A stretch of DNA of 7,515 nt, taken from the NCBI GenBank assembly GCA_030016455.1, contig JASEJH010000011.1:7989-15503 (forward strand). Reading direction: 5' to 3'. The position numbers were made by a program, and so were the translations under genes. The stretch is from Thermoanaerobacteraceae bacterium. Lineage in GTDB: Bacteria > Bacillota > Desulfotomaculia > Desulfotomaculales > Ammonificaceae. Positions 1-5,764 of this stretch are shown in pieces. The notes beneath the pieces are model-generated. The model made no database searches and was not told the origin of the DNA. It was given only the letters and a program-made list of their open reading frames with translations. Numbering within the stretch: the first letter of the stretch is position 1; each line of letters starts with the position of its first letter.

Positions 1-125
1 GGAAGGTGGAGCCGGTTTTTCACGAAATCTTCGAAAGCTACCGCGGCAGGGATCCCGGCGATATCCACGAGTTGTTCCGCACCCTTTCCATTTACCCCTG
101 GATGGAAGAAAAAGAACAAGTTTAA
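1..125 (+). CDS. C-terminal fragment of an unidentified protein
   Basis: An open frame runs in from the left edge and ends at TAA 123-125, giving about 40 residues. It is acidic and aromatic (HEIFESYRG, then DIHELFRTL, ending YPWMEEKEQV). I do not recognise the family, and no motif can be assigned from such a short tail. Its codon usage matches the genes downstream, and the stop lies 42 bases before the next start, so it is probably the end of a real gene. The 5' part lies outside the window. Confidence 0.55.
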   Translation, partial: KVEPVFHEIFESYRGRDPGDIHELFRTLSIYPWMEEKEQV

Positions 126-140
126 GGCGCAGGCCGCGTA

Positions 141-146
141 TATAAT
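141..146 (+). promoter_or_regulatory. possible -10 element for the 168-332/deacetylase unit
   Basis: A perfect TATAAT lies in the short gap after the first stop codon. Transcription would begin near 153, just ahead of the purine-rich ribosome binding site at 154-165. No good -35 box is visible 16-18 bases upstream, so this could be a weak or activated promoter or chance; the genes may instead be read from upstream. Confidence 0.3.
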
Positions 147-167
147 TAATCTTGAGGTGGGGGTGCG

Positions 168-332
168 GTGTCCAAAGCGCGTCTCAACTATTGGTTGGGA
201 TGGCTTCTTTTCTCGACCGGTTCAGGGCTTGCGCTTTCCGGTTTCGTGCGCTGGTTCATTCTGCCCGGCGGAGGCCGGGGAGACCCGTGCGGCGTGGATG
301 CTGTCTCAAAGGAGGAGAGTCTTTGCGCGTAG
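168..332 (+). CDS. small DUF4405-like membrane protein, apparently truncated
   Basis: A 54-residue frame starts at GTG 168 behind a GAGGTGGGGG ribosome binding site and ends at TAG 330-332, overlapping the deacetylase start by 10 bases. The N-terminus (NYWLGWLLFSTGSGLALSG, then FVRWFILPGGGRG) forms one hydrophobic helix at about residues 7-33, followed by a Gly-rich turn. This resembles the first segment of DUF4405 (PF14358) membrane proteins, which normally continue to a second, His-containing helix. Here the helix is followed only by a short hydrophilic tail ending in KEESLCA. The overlap suggests translational coupling to the deacetylase. It may be a genuine small protein or the stump of a longer one. 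The family call is from memory of the motif. Confidence 0.5.
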   Translation: MSKARLNYWLGWLLFSTGSGLALSGFVRWFILPGGGRGDPCGVDAVSKEESLCA

Positions 333-1363
333 GACTGGTTTACGACCCAGCTTACCTCCGGCACGATACCGGCTGGCACGTCGAGAAGCCGGAGAGGCTT
401 ACCAGAACACTTGCGGCCCTGGAAGAAAAGGGTCTTCTCGACAGGCTCGAGCAGATCACTCCCCGTGCTGCTTCGGTGGAGGAAGTGGCGCTGGTCCACT
501 CGCGGGAGTATATCGAAAGCATCGAGGTTTTCTGCAGGAAGGGCGGGGGACACCTCGACCCGGACACGGCGGCTTCGCCGGAAAGCTTTGCAGTCGCGCT
601 GCTTGCGGCCGGCGGGACGATCACGGCGGTGGAAGCAGTGGTGGCGGGAACGGTTTCCCGGGCTTTTGCCTTGGTCCGGCCGCCCGGACACCATGCGCTG
701 CCGGACCGGGCGATGGGTTTCTGCCTCTTCAACAACGTGGCGGTGGCTGCCCGCTGGGCGGCGGAGCGGTACAGTTTTGAACGCATCCTGGTCGTGGACT
801 GGGATTACCACCATGGTAACGGCACCGAGGCCGCCTTTTACCGGGATCCCGGGGTGCTCTACTTTTCCACGCACAGCGCGGTCGGCTACCCCGGAACCGG
901 CTGGGTAGATCGGGTGGGCGAAGGACCGGGCAGGGGATTCAACATCAACGTTCCGCTCCCGGAGACCACGCGGGACATTGACCTATGGTTTGTTTTTCAG
1001 AAGCTCCTGGTGCCGGTGGCGGCCGAATACCGGCCGGAACTGGTGCTGGTTTCGGCCGGGCAGGACGGTTACCGCGGCGATCCCATCGCCGGGATGCGCC
1101 TCACCGCCGACGGATACGGCTGGCTGGCCGCCGTAGTCGCGGAAATCGCGGACCGGCATGCCGGGGGACGGCTTGCAGCCGTCCTGGAGGGAGGCTACGA
1201 CCTCCACGGCCTCGGAGAGTGTGTGGCCGCGATTTTCAAAACCTGGCAGGGAGAACCGAAAGGTTCGGCGGAAACCGGGCAGGTGGACCGGGGAGTGGCG
1301 GCGGCGGTGGCCGCGGTCAAGGAAATCCACCGTGAGTACTGGCAGTGTTTCCGGCAGGGTTAG
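323..1363 (+). CDS. histone deacetylase family (AcuC/acetylpolyamine-type) amidohydrolase
   Basis: A zinc-dependent deacylase of the arginase/deacetylase fold, 346 residues from a TTG start at 323. That start has AAAGGAGGAG eight bases upstream, and the protein begins directly with the family's first strand (RVGLVYDPAYLRHDTG). Visible motifs are PERL near residue 23, RPPGHHA with the tandem catalytic His at 123-124, GFCLFNN at 132-138, DWDYHHGNGT at 159-168 (zinc ligands D161 and H163), FSTH at 181-184, SAGQDGYRGDP at 244-254 (third zinc ligand D248), and EGGYDL with the transition-state Tyr at 292. The full catalytic set is present, so it should be active. Bacterial members act on acetylated lysines (such as acetyl-CoA synthetase, as AcuC does), acetylpolyamines or other acyl amides; the substrate cannot be read from sequence. 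No acetyltransferase or acs gene is visible nearby. The frame extends upstream to 152, but that part is the other reading of the small gene before it. Confidence 0.93.
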   Translation: MRVGLVYDPAYLRHDTGWHVEKPERLTRTLAALEEKGLLDRLEQITPRAASVEEVALVHSREYIESIEVFCRKGGGHLDPDTAASPESFAVALLAAGGTITAVEAVVAGTVSRAFALVRPPGHHALPDRAMGFCLFNNVAVAARWAAERYSFERILVVDWDYHHGNGTEAAFYRDPGVLYFSTHSAVGYPGTGWVDRVGEGPGRGFNINVPLPETTRDIDLWFVFQKLLVPVAAEYRPELVLVSAGQDGYRGDPIAGMRLTADGYGWLAAVVAEIADRHAGGRLAAVLEGGYDLHGLGECVAAIFKTWQGEPKGSAETGQVDRGVAAAVAAVKEIHREYWQCFRQG

Positions 1364-1468
1364 CCGCCTTCATCGCTCGGGGTTGCATCGCCACGGGTTG
1401 GCTGCGGGCTGCGACCTCTGTTATTCAGAACTAAAAAATTTTCTTTCCAAATTTCTTTCCAAAAAGTC

Positions 1469-1497
1469 TTTACAACTTCGGCTGGGTATACTAAGAT
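1469..1497 (+). promoter_or_regulatory. sigma-A-type promoter of the T-box/aroF unit
   Basis: TTTACA (1469-1474) and TAAGAT (1492-1497) are separated by 17 bases in an AT-rich stretch, with transcription expected near 1505. An overlapping TATACT at 1487-1492 is too close to this -35. It is the only promoter-like pair between the deacetylase stop and the T-box leader. Confidence 0.55.
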
Positions 1498-1504
1498 AAA
1501 TACC

Positions 1505-1893
1505 AATAAAATTCAACCTGCGCCAAAGGCCGTGAAGGGGTAAAGTAGGCCGGGAAGATTTTCACAGCGAGCCGGGGACCGGTGCAAGCCCGGCAAAGGA
1601 TTCTCGGTTGAAGTTCACCCCGGAGCCGCCGGGTGAAGTCCCCGACACTCAGCAGGTACCTAATCAAGCAGCCGAAACCTTACCGTCATGGTACTGTTGA
1701 GCGATCGTGCGATAACTCTGACCATTGAGTGTCGGGGGTGGGTAGTCCAGGCCGGAACTCCCGCCGTTAAAAGGGAGGGGATATCGGAAGGGCCGTCGGC
1801 TTTTCCCGTATCCTGCAAAGAGGGGGCCTTCGGGCCAAGTAGGGTGGTACCGCGAGAGTTAATCCCGTCCCTATAGGGGCGGGATAATTTTTT
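1505..1893 (+). promoter_or_regulatory. T-box leader, probable tRNA-Phe specificity, controlling aroF
   Basis: A tRNA-sensing transcription attenuator. The canonical T-box AGGGTGGTACCGCG is at 1841-1854, followed by an intrinsic terminator. Stem I is recognisable: GGGGT (1537-1541) can pair with ACCCC (1617-1621), enclosing a specifier loop with the S-turn AGTA at 1544-1547 on one side and GAAGTTC on the other. The distal loop motif GGTGCAAGCC is at 1581-1590. Read in the usual register, just before the A that closes the loop, the specifier is TTC (1614-1616), meaning Phe. The variable base of the TGGT bulge complements a discriminator A, which fits tRNA-Phe. A one-base shift would read GTT (Val), which makes no sense ahead of DAHP synthase. 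Uncharged tRNA-Phe would stabilise the antiterminator and turn on the downstream gene. Confidence 0.9.
1862..1893 (+). terminator. T-box intrinsic terminator
   Basis: ATCCCGTCCC (1862-1871) pairs with GGGGCGGGAT (1876-1885) through ten pairs, one a G-U, across a 4-base loop. TAA-type spacing and six T follow at 1888-1893. The 5' arm directly abuts the T-box sequence, so antiterminator and terminator are mutually exclusive. Confidence 0.85.
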
Positions 1894-2053
1894 CGGGGGA
1901 CCGTTGCAAAACTTCGCCTTGCTCTATAAACAGAAGTCAGAAGACGGAGCCAGGAGGCAGGGGCGGGGAGCAGGGGGCAAAAATCAGTTTTGGGTAAATT
2001 CTTAAAAAGATTCCGGCCGTTACATCTTAAAACGGTTCGAAATTTTGAAAATC
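1894..2053 (+). other. spacer between T-box and aroF with purine-rich degenerate heptad repeat
   Basis: About 160 bases without a gene. At 1931-1979 there is a strongly purine-biased stretch of roughly 7-base steps (cagaagt, cagaaga, cggagcc, aggaggc, then G-rich). I see no coding frame and no second promoter. It lies in the transcribed leader of aroF between the attenuator and the ribosome binding site. Confidence 0.45.
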
Positions 2054-2068
2054 AGGAGGTAAAAAAAG

Positions 2069-3121
<1,053 letters not shown>

Positions 3122-3123
3122 GC

Positions 3124-3152
3124 TTGCTTTTAGGCGCGCTTTTGTTTATAAT
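3124..3152 (+). promoter_or_regulatory. promoter for tRNA-Arg
   Basis: TTGCTT (3124-3129) and a perfect TATAAT (3147-3152) lie 17 bases apart, immediately after the aroF stop. Transcription from about 3159 would carry a leader of about 170 bases containing two hairpin repeats before the tRNA. Confidence 0.6.
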
Positions 3153-3209
3153 TAAACCGTGTCGTGGTTGGAAGCATCCGGTGACCGATGAGCCACCGAT
3201 GAGCCTTAG

Positions 3210-3328
3210 AAAAATCGCTGAAAGCGATTTTCTGCGAGTCCGACAGCCGACAACCGATCTAATTCAGGAAATCGCGCAGCGATTTCTGCGAGTCCGATGA
3301 CTGACGACTGACAACCGACGACCGATCT
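3210..3328 (+). repeat. two degenerate copies of a hairpin-containing repeat before tRNA-Arg
   Basis: Unit 1 (about 3210-3260) and unit 2 (about 3267-3328) share one plan. Each has a short perfect hairpin (AAAATCGCT/AGCGATTTT at 3211-3231; GAAATCGC/GCGATTTC at 3268-3286), then the exact 11-mer TGCGAGTCCGA (3233-3243 and 3287-3297), then a run of CCGACNA-like heptads ending ACCGATCT (3253-3260 and 3321-3328). Unit 2 is longer because it holds more heptads. No reading frame explains it. Unit 2 stops exactly where the tRNA acceptor stem begins. Confidence 0.7.
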
Positions 3329-3407
3329 GCGCCCGTAGCTCAGGGGATAGAGCGCCGGCCTCCGGAGCCGGGTCTTTGCGCAGGTTCGATTCCTGCCGGG
3401 CGCACCA
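3329..3407 (+). tRNA. tRNA-Arg (anticodon CCG)
   Basis: Cloverleaf read by eye: the acceptor GCGCCCG (3329-3335) pairs perfectly with CGGGCGC (3397-3403). The D-arm is GCTC/GAGC, and the anticodon stem is CCGGC/GCCGG with loop CTCCGGA, giving anticodon CCG at 3362-3364, which decodes CGG (Arg). The T-arm is GCAGG/CCTGC with loop TTCGATT. Discriminator A and an encoded CCA end at 3407. The variable region GTCTTTGC is 8 bases, longer than the 4-5 usual for a class I tRNA. A strong terminator follows at once. Confidence 0.95.
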
Positions 3408-3420
3408 GAAAGATAACCTG

Positions 3421-3453
3421 AAACCCGCTTACCGCAACGGTTCGCGGGTTTTT
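3421..3453 (+). terminator. intrinsic terminator of tRNA-Arg
   Basis: AAACCCGC (3421-3428) pairs with GCGGGTTT (3444-3451), with an inner ACCG/CGGT helix around CAA, followed by a T run to 3453. It sits 13 bases after the tRNA CCA end. Confidence 0.88.
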
Positions 3454-3518
3454 AAAAATCTTGGGGAGGAGCCGGGTTAGTTCCGTAAGAACCCCGTTTT
3501 CGTAAGTTTCTGGATGTG

Positions 3519-3540
3519 TTCAGACAAAATTCAGACAAAA
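3519..3540 (+). repeat. exact tandem duplication of TTCAGACAAAA
   Basis: The 11-mer TTCAGACAAAA occurs at 3519-3529 and again, immediately adjacent and identical, at 3530-3540. It lies about 110 bases downstream of a tRNA gene and next to a broken holin-like gene. Short tandem direct repeats of this kind occur as integrase arm-binding sites in tRNA-targeting phages; that role here is only a guess. Confidence 0.6.
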
Positions 3541-3543
3541 GCA

Positions 3544-3572
3544 AAGCGGCCCCGCTAAACTTGGGGCCGCTT
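3544..3572 (-). terminator. hairpin terminator of the holin-like gene, containing its stop codon
   Basis: AAGCGGCCCC (3544-3553) and GGGGCCGCTT (3563-3572) form a perfect 10-bp stem with a 9-base loop. On the minus strand the TAG stop (3557-3555) lies in the loop, and a T-rich but interrupted tract follows (TTTGCTTTTG). On the plus strand the sequence after the stem is ttgccgttttt, so it may work in both directions. Confidence 0.55.
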
Positions 3573-3862
3573 GCCGTTTTTGGCCTGTATGATGAGGGTG
3601 AGGAAGTTGTGCAGGAAATTCGCGCCACTGCTCCCCAGCAGGCCGCTCAGTACCGTCCCGGCGTGCTCCACGGAGAGCGACAGGCCGATCATTTTGAAGA
3701 AGTCCGTGCCGGTTGCGTAGCAGAGGAAGATCCGAGGCCGATGCCCCCAAGCCGGTCAATTACGCTGGCAACACCTGTCTTGCGCCCTTCCCAAACCAGC
3801 TTTACCGCCTCCCAGACGGCTTCCGCGGAGAGGGCGATCACGAAAAGCGCGGCAAAATCCAT
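3555..3862 (-). pseudogene. holin-like small membrane protein, frameshifted
   Basis: The minus-strand ATG at 3862 has AAAGGAGG ten bases upstream. The first frame reads MDFAALFVIALSAEAVWEAV, then about 24 further residues to LGGIGLG (codon 44, 3733-3731). Read on, that frame ends after 57 residues at TGA. The adjacent frame continues sensibly from 3731 as IFLCYATGTDFFKMIGLSLS and on through AGTVLSGLLGSSGANFLHNFL to TAG 3557-3555. One inserted base near 3731 restores a 102-residue protein. It has an N-terminal helix, a helix across the break, and the VLSGLLGSSGANFLHN motif. I recall this arrangement from small phage holin-like proteins of clostridia. Either a one-base deletion inactivated it or the base was lost in sequencing. 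It is on the opposite strand to its neighbours, beside a tRNA gene, consistent with a mobile-element remnant. Confidence 0.7.
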
Positions 3863-3880
3863 ACTGCGGGTGCCTCCTTT

Positions 3881-4120
3881 CGTTTGCAGCGGTTTTTTTT
3901 CGGGGAACTTCCCGCCGGTACCGGGGATTTTCTGGTTTTTGCTCCTGACGGGGTTAATAATCCAATATGAAGGTGTACCTCTCGGTGACACCAGCTGTTG
4001 CTAAGATATAGTAGCCGGAAAAATGCCGGTTCCAGGAATCGGTGGGAACCGCAAGAGTTGTTGAGCGTTTTGGGTTTTTGGCGGGTGCAGTATCTTTTTA
4101 CGGGTGCAGGCTGCCCTCGG
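3881..4120. other. intergenic region with small hairpins, no gene
   Basis: About 240 bases between the two divergent genes. There is an imperfect hairpin at 3971-3991 (GGTGTACC/GGTGACACC with one bulge), a 7-bp hairpin at 4027-4051 (CGGTTCC/GGAACCG), and a direct repeat CGGGTGCAG at 4082-4090 and 4101-4109. Open frames on both strands across it look like chance: mixed composition, no family motif, no ribosome binding site. No known riboswitch is recognised. Confidence 0.4.
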
Positions 4121-4149
4121 TTTTCAGGTAACACACACCGTGTTATAAT
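4121..4149 (+). promoter_or_regulatory. promoter of the YkgJ-type gene with overlapping palindrome
   Basis: TTTTCA (4121-4126) and a perfect TATAAT (4144-4149) are 17 bases apart, giving a start near 4156, about 35 bases before the gene. An inverted repeat TAACAC-acacc-GTGTTA at 4129-4145 fills the spacer and touches the -10, where a repressor dimer could bind. Confidence 0.65.
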
Positions 4150-4190
4150 GGCGGCGGCATACATCAAAGCACGGGGGATGGTTGCAGGGC

Positions 4191-4937
4191 ATGGCGGAAG
4201 GTGTACGGGAGACGGTTCAGGGGGTGACGGTACCCAAAGATTACCAGTTTTTGAATCCCGAGGATTCCTTCGCTTTTACCTGTCCTGAAGAATGTTGGGG
4301 GACATGCTGCTCGGCAACCACCATCCGGGTAGACCCGTGGGACGTTTTGCGCCTGGCACGGGGGACGGGGGTGGAAACGGGGGAGATCTTGAAGTTCTGC
4401 CAGCTCTACCAGGGGCAGAAGACCCCCCTGCCGGTGGTTTCGCTTGTTCGGCGCGGCCGCTGTCCTTTCCTCCTGCTTGACGGCAGTTGCGCCGTTTATC
4501 CTTTTCGGCCGCGGGTTTGCCGCTACTTTCCCGTCGGCGAAATGATCGTCCTGAATGAGCAAGGGGCTGTCGAGCGCAGGTACTTTCTTATCCGTTCCCG
4601 GCGTTGCAAGGGTTTCGGCGGCCATACCGTTTACACCGTGGAGGAGTGGCTGCACCAGGAGGGATTGGCGGCGGCGCGGGCGATGGCCGAGAAGTTTTCC
4701 CGCTTCCTCCGCGACGCCGGCGAGAAGCTGCAGTGGTCTTCCTGGGTGACGGAAGAAGACGTGCGGGAGCTGCTGCACCTGCTCTACGACCTCGATGCTG
4801 TACGGAAACGGTACCGGTTACCGGACGGACTCACCGACCGGGAGCTTTACGCGTGGTGCCTGGACCGGGCGTGGCATTATCTGCTTGAGCGGGCACCGGC
4901 TGCGGTTTCTCCGGTGGGCGGAGAAAAGACGGTTTGA
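4191..4937 (+). CDS. YkgJ-family cysteine cluster protein
   Basis: A 248-residue cytoplasmic protein with the zinc- or iron-chelating Cys cluster of the YkgJ/UPF0153 family (PF03692). The cluster is CPEECWGTCC (residues 31-40), C91, C100 in DGSCAVYPFRPRVCRYFP with C110, and C139 in RRCKG, eight Cys in all in the family's order. The C-terminal 100 residues are helical and lack further motifs. Members are thought to bind a metal or Fe-S cluster, but no reaction has been settled. ATG 4191 is preferred because the promoter leaves a normal leader and GGGGGATGG lies upstream; a TTG at 4182 is an alternative. It appears to be a single-gene unit with its own promoter. The family is clear, the function unknown. 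Confidence 0.9.
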   Translation: MAEGVRETVQGVTVPKDYQFLNPEDSFAFTCPEECWGTCCSATTIRVDPWDVLRLARGTGVETGEILKFCQLYQGQKTPLPVVSLVRRGRCPFLLLDGSCAVYPFRPRVCRYFPVGEMIVLNEQGAVERRYFLIRSRRCKGFGGHTVYTVEEWLHQEGLAAARAMAEKFSRFLRDAGEKLQWSSWVTEEDVRELLHLLYDLDAVRKRYRLPDGLTDRELYAWCLDRAWHYLLERAPAAVSPVGGEKTV

Positions 4938-4968
4938 GGCGGCGCCGGTTGAACCGTCTCAGCGCCTC
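4936..4968 (+). terminator. weak terminator-like structure after the YkgJ gene
   Basis: GAGGCG (4936-4941) pairs with CGCCTC (4963-4968), with an inner CGGT/ACCG helix. It overlaps the stop codon. No proper T run follows, so termination is uncertain. Confidence 0.3.
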
Positions 4969-4974
4969 CTGGTG

Positions 4975-5002
4975 TTGCGTTTGTAGAGAACGGCTTTATT
5001 AA
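4975..5002 (+). promoter_or_regulatory. possible promoter of the pyrimidine dimer glycosylase gene
   Basis: TTGCGT (4975-4980) and TATTAA (4997-5002) are 16 bases apart, with a start expected near 5009, just before the ribosome binding site. Moderate match only. Confidence 0.38.
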
Positions 5003-5034
5003 AGTTAATACCGGGGAGACACCGGGTGCACCCT

Positions 5035-5370
5035 ATGAACATGAGGGTCTGGGACGTTCCGCCGGAGAAATTGTGCCGCGCCCATCTCCTCGGCGAGCAC
5101 AGGGAGCTCCACGCCGTCTGGGCGATCCTGACGCAGGAGAAAAAAGGCTATGCCCACCACCCGGAGATCAAAAGGTGGTGCGGGAAGCTCAAGGCGCTGT
5201 ATCTCAGGCACGAGCAGCTCGTGGCGGAGATGAAAAAGAGGGGATACGGACACCACAGCCCCCTGCCGGTCGAACTGGCCACCGGGGACGAGCGGCAGAC
5301 GGAGTATGTTGATTCATACGAAGAGCAGTTGCGCATCCTGAAAGAGAAAAACTGTAGTTGTGACGTTTAG
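5035..5370 (+). CDS. T4 endonuclease V-like pyrimidine dimer DNA glycosylase
   Basis: Likely a base-excision enzyme for UV-induced cyclobutane pyrimidine dimers, combining glycosylase and AP lyase activities (PF03013). It is 111 residues against 138 for T4 DenV. The segment LCRAHLLGEHRELHAVW (residues 13-29) aligns with T4 LADQHLMAEYRELPRVF, including the catalytic Glu (E24) and preceding Arg. WCGKLKALYLRHEQLVAEMKKRG matches the T4 helix ending ECLKRG. T4 Arg26 is replaced by Ala. The start is uncertain: GTG 5026 has the best ribosome binding site (GGGGAG, 7-base gap), ATG 5035 has GGTG upstream, and ATG 5041 gives the MRVWDV start I associate with bacterial family members. The choice matters because T4 uses the N-terminal amino group as nucleophile. 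The C-terminus (KNCSCDV) is unremarkable. The gene stands alone beside an insertion-sequence relic, suggesting acquisition. Confidence 0.8.
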   Translation: MNMRVWDVPPEKLCRAHLLGEHRELHAVWAILTQEKKGYAHHPEIKRWCGKLKALYLRHEQLVAEMKKRGYGHHSPLPVELATGDERQTEYVDSYEEQLRILKEKNCSCDV

Positions 5371-5428
5371 ACCCGCCACCTAGAACCTGTTCCATGACAT
5401 ACACCCGTTTTGCTTCTTTGTAACTTAA

Positions 5429-5503
5429 GAAAATGTCTCCTCTCTTCATGGTGACATTTTCTCAGTCCGATTATAGGGTGACAATATCACAGTCCGATAA
5501 CAA
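5429..5503. mobile_element. probable insertion sequence end remnant (IS21-like terminal repeats)
   Basis: Two adjacent 27-base units at 5450-5476 and 5477-5503 match at 21 positions, both with GGTGACA followed by CAGTCCGAT. Just upstream, GAAAATGTC (5429-5437) is the exact inverse of GACATTTTC (5453-5461). Multiple terminal repeats next to an inverted repeat are typical of IS21-family ends, and the GGTGACA...CAGTCCGAT wording is familiar from clostridial elements of that type. No transposase is present, so only an end would remain. The family name is tentative. Confidence 0.45.
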
Positions 5504-5518
5504 GAGCAAAAGAAAGAG

Positions 5519-5548
5519 TTGACACCGGCGACGAGGTTGTGCTAAATT
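5519..5548 (+). promoter_or_regulatory. strong promoter of the rpmG-secE-nusG-rplK unit
   Basis: A perfect TTGACA (5519-5524) is followed after 18 bases by TAAATT (5543-5548), with a start near 5555. This is the best promoter match in the window and suits a highly expressed ribosomal unit. It lies directly after the insertion-sequence relic. Confidence 0.75.
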
Positions 5549-5614
5549 ACTTAAGGCATACTTTGTGACGGAAGGCATATTTTTTTTTACTTTTTGACGG
5601 GGCAGGTGTTGGCA

Positions 5615-5764
5615 GTGCGGATCATCATCACGCTTGCCTGTACACAGTGTAAGCGGCGGAACTACACCACCACCAAGAACAAAAAGAACGACCCGGGAAG
5701 GATTGAGCTGAAAAAGTACTGCCGGTGGTGTGGTACCCACACCCTGCATAAGGAAACCAAGTAA
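5615..5764 (+). CDS. rpmG: 50S ribosomal protein L33
   Basis: A 49-residue component of the large ribosomal subunit near the E site. It begins [20 protein letters not shown] and ends in [18 protein letters not shown], standard for L33. Both zinc-binding pairs are intact (C9/C12 and C36/C39), making this the zinc-dependent C+ form, the kind that zinc-limited cells replace with a Cys-less paralogue. The start is GTG 5615, with AGGTG six bases upstream; an in-frame TTG at 5609 would add two residues. It is first in the transcription unit, followed by secE as in many Bacillota. Confidence 0.95.
   Translation: MRIIITLACTQCKRRNYTTTKNKKNDPGRIELKKYCRWCGTHTLHKETK

Noticed and set aside
152..322. N-terminal extension of the deacetylase to 152
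   Set aside because: The extra 57 residues are Arg-rich and unlike the family, while TTG 323 has an ideal ribosome binding site and starts at the first conserved strand.
188..874. Long minus-strand frame opposite the deacetylase
   Set aside because: A high-GC shadow frame; the plus strand carries all the catalytic motifs of a known family.
1688..1876. 62-codon open frame within the aroF leader
   Set aside because: It overlaps the conserved T-box and terminator, which fully explain this sequence.
3291..3298. AGTCCGAT shared by the tRNA leader repeat and the insertion-sequence relic (5464-5471, 5491-5498)
   Set aside because: Only 8 bases, with no flanking similarity; taken as chance.
3181..3328. 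CRISPR-like array before the tRNA
   Set aside because: There are only two unequal units, with degenerate heptads instead of unique spacers, and no cas genes.
3516..4004. Plus-strand open frame of 162 codons
   Set aside because: It lies antisense to the holin-like gene, has no convincing ribosome binding site or family motif, and runs through the hairpin and intergenic DNA. The minus-strand reading has a good ribosome binding site and coherent membrane-protein sequence.
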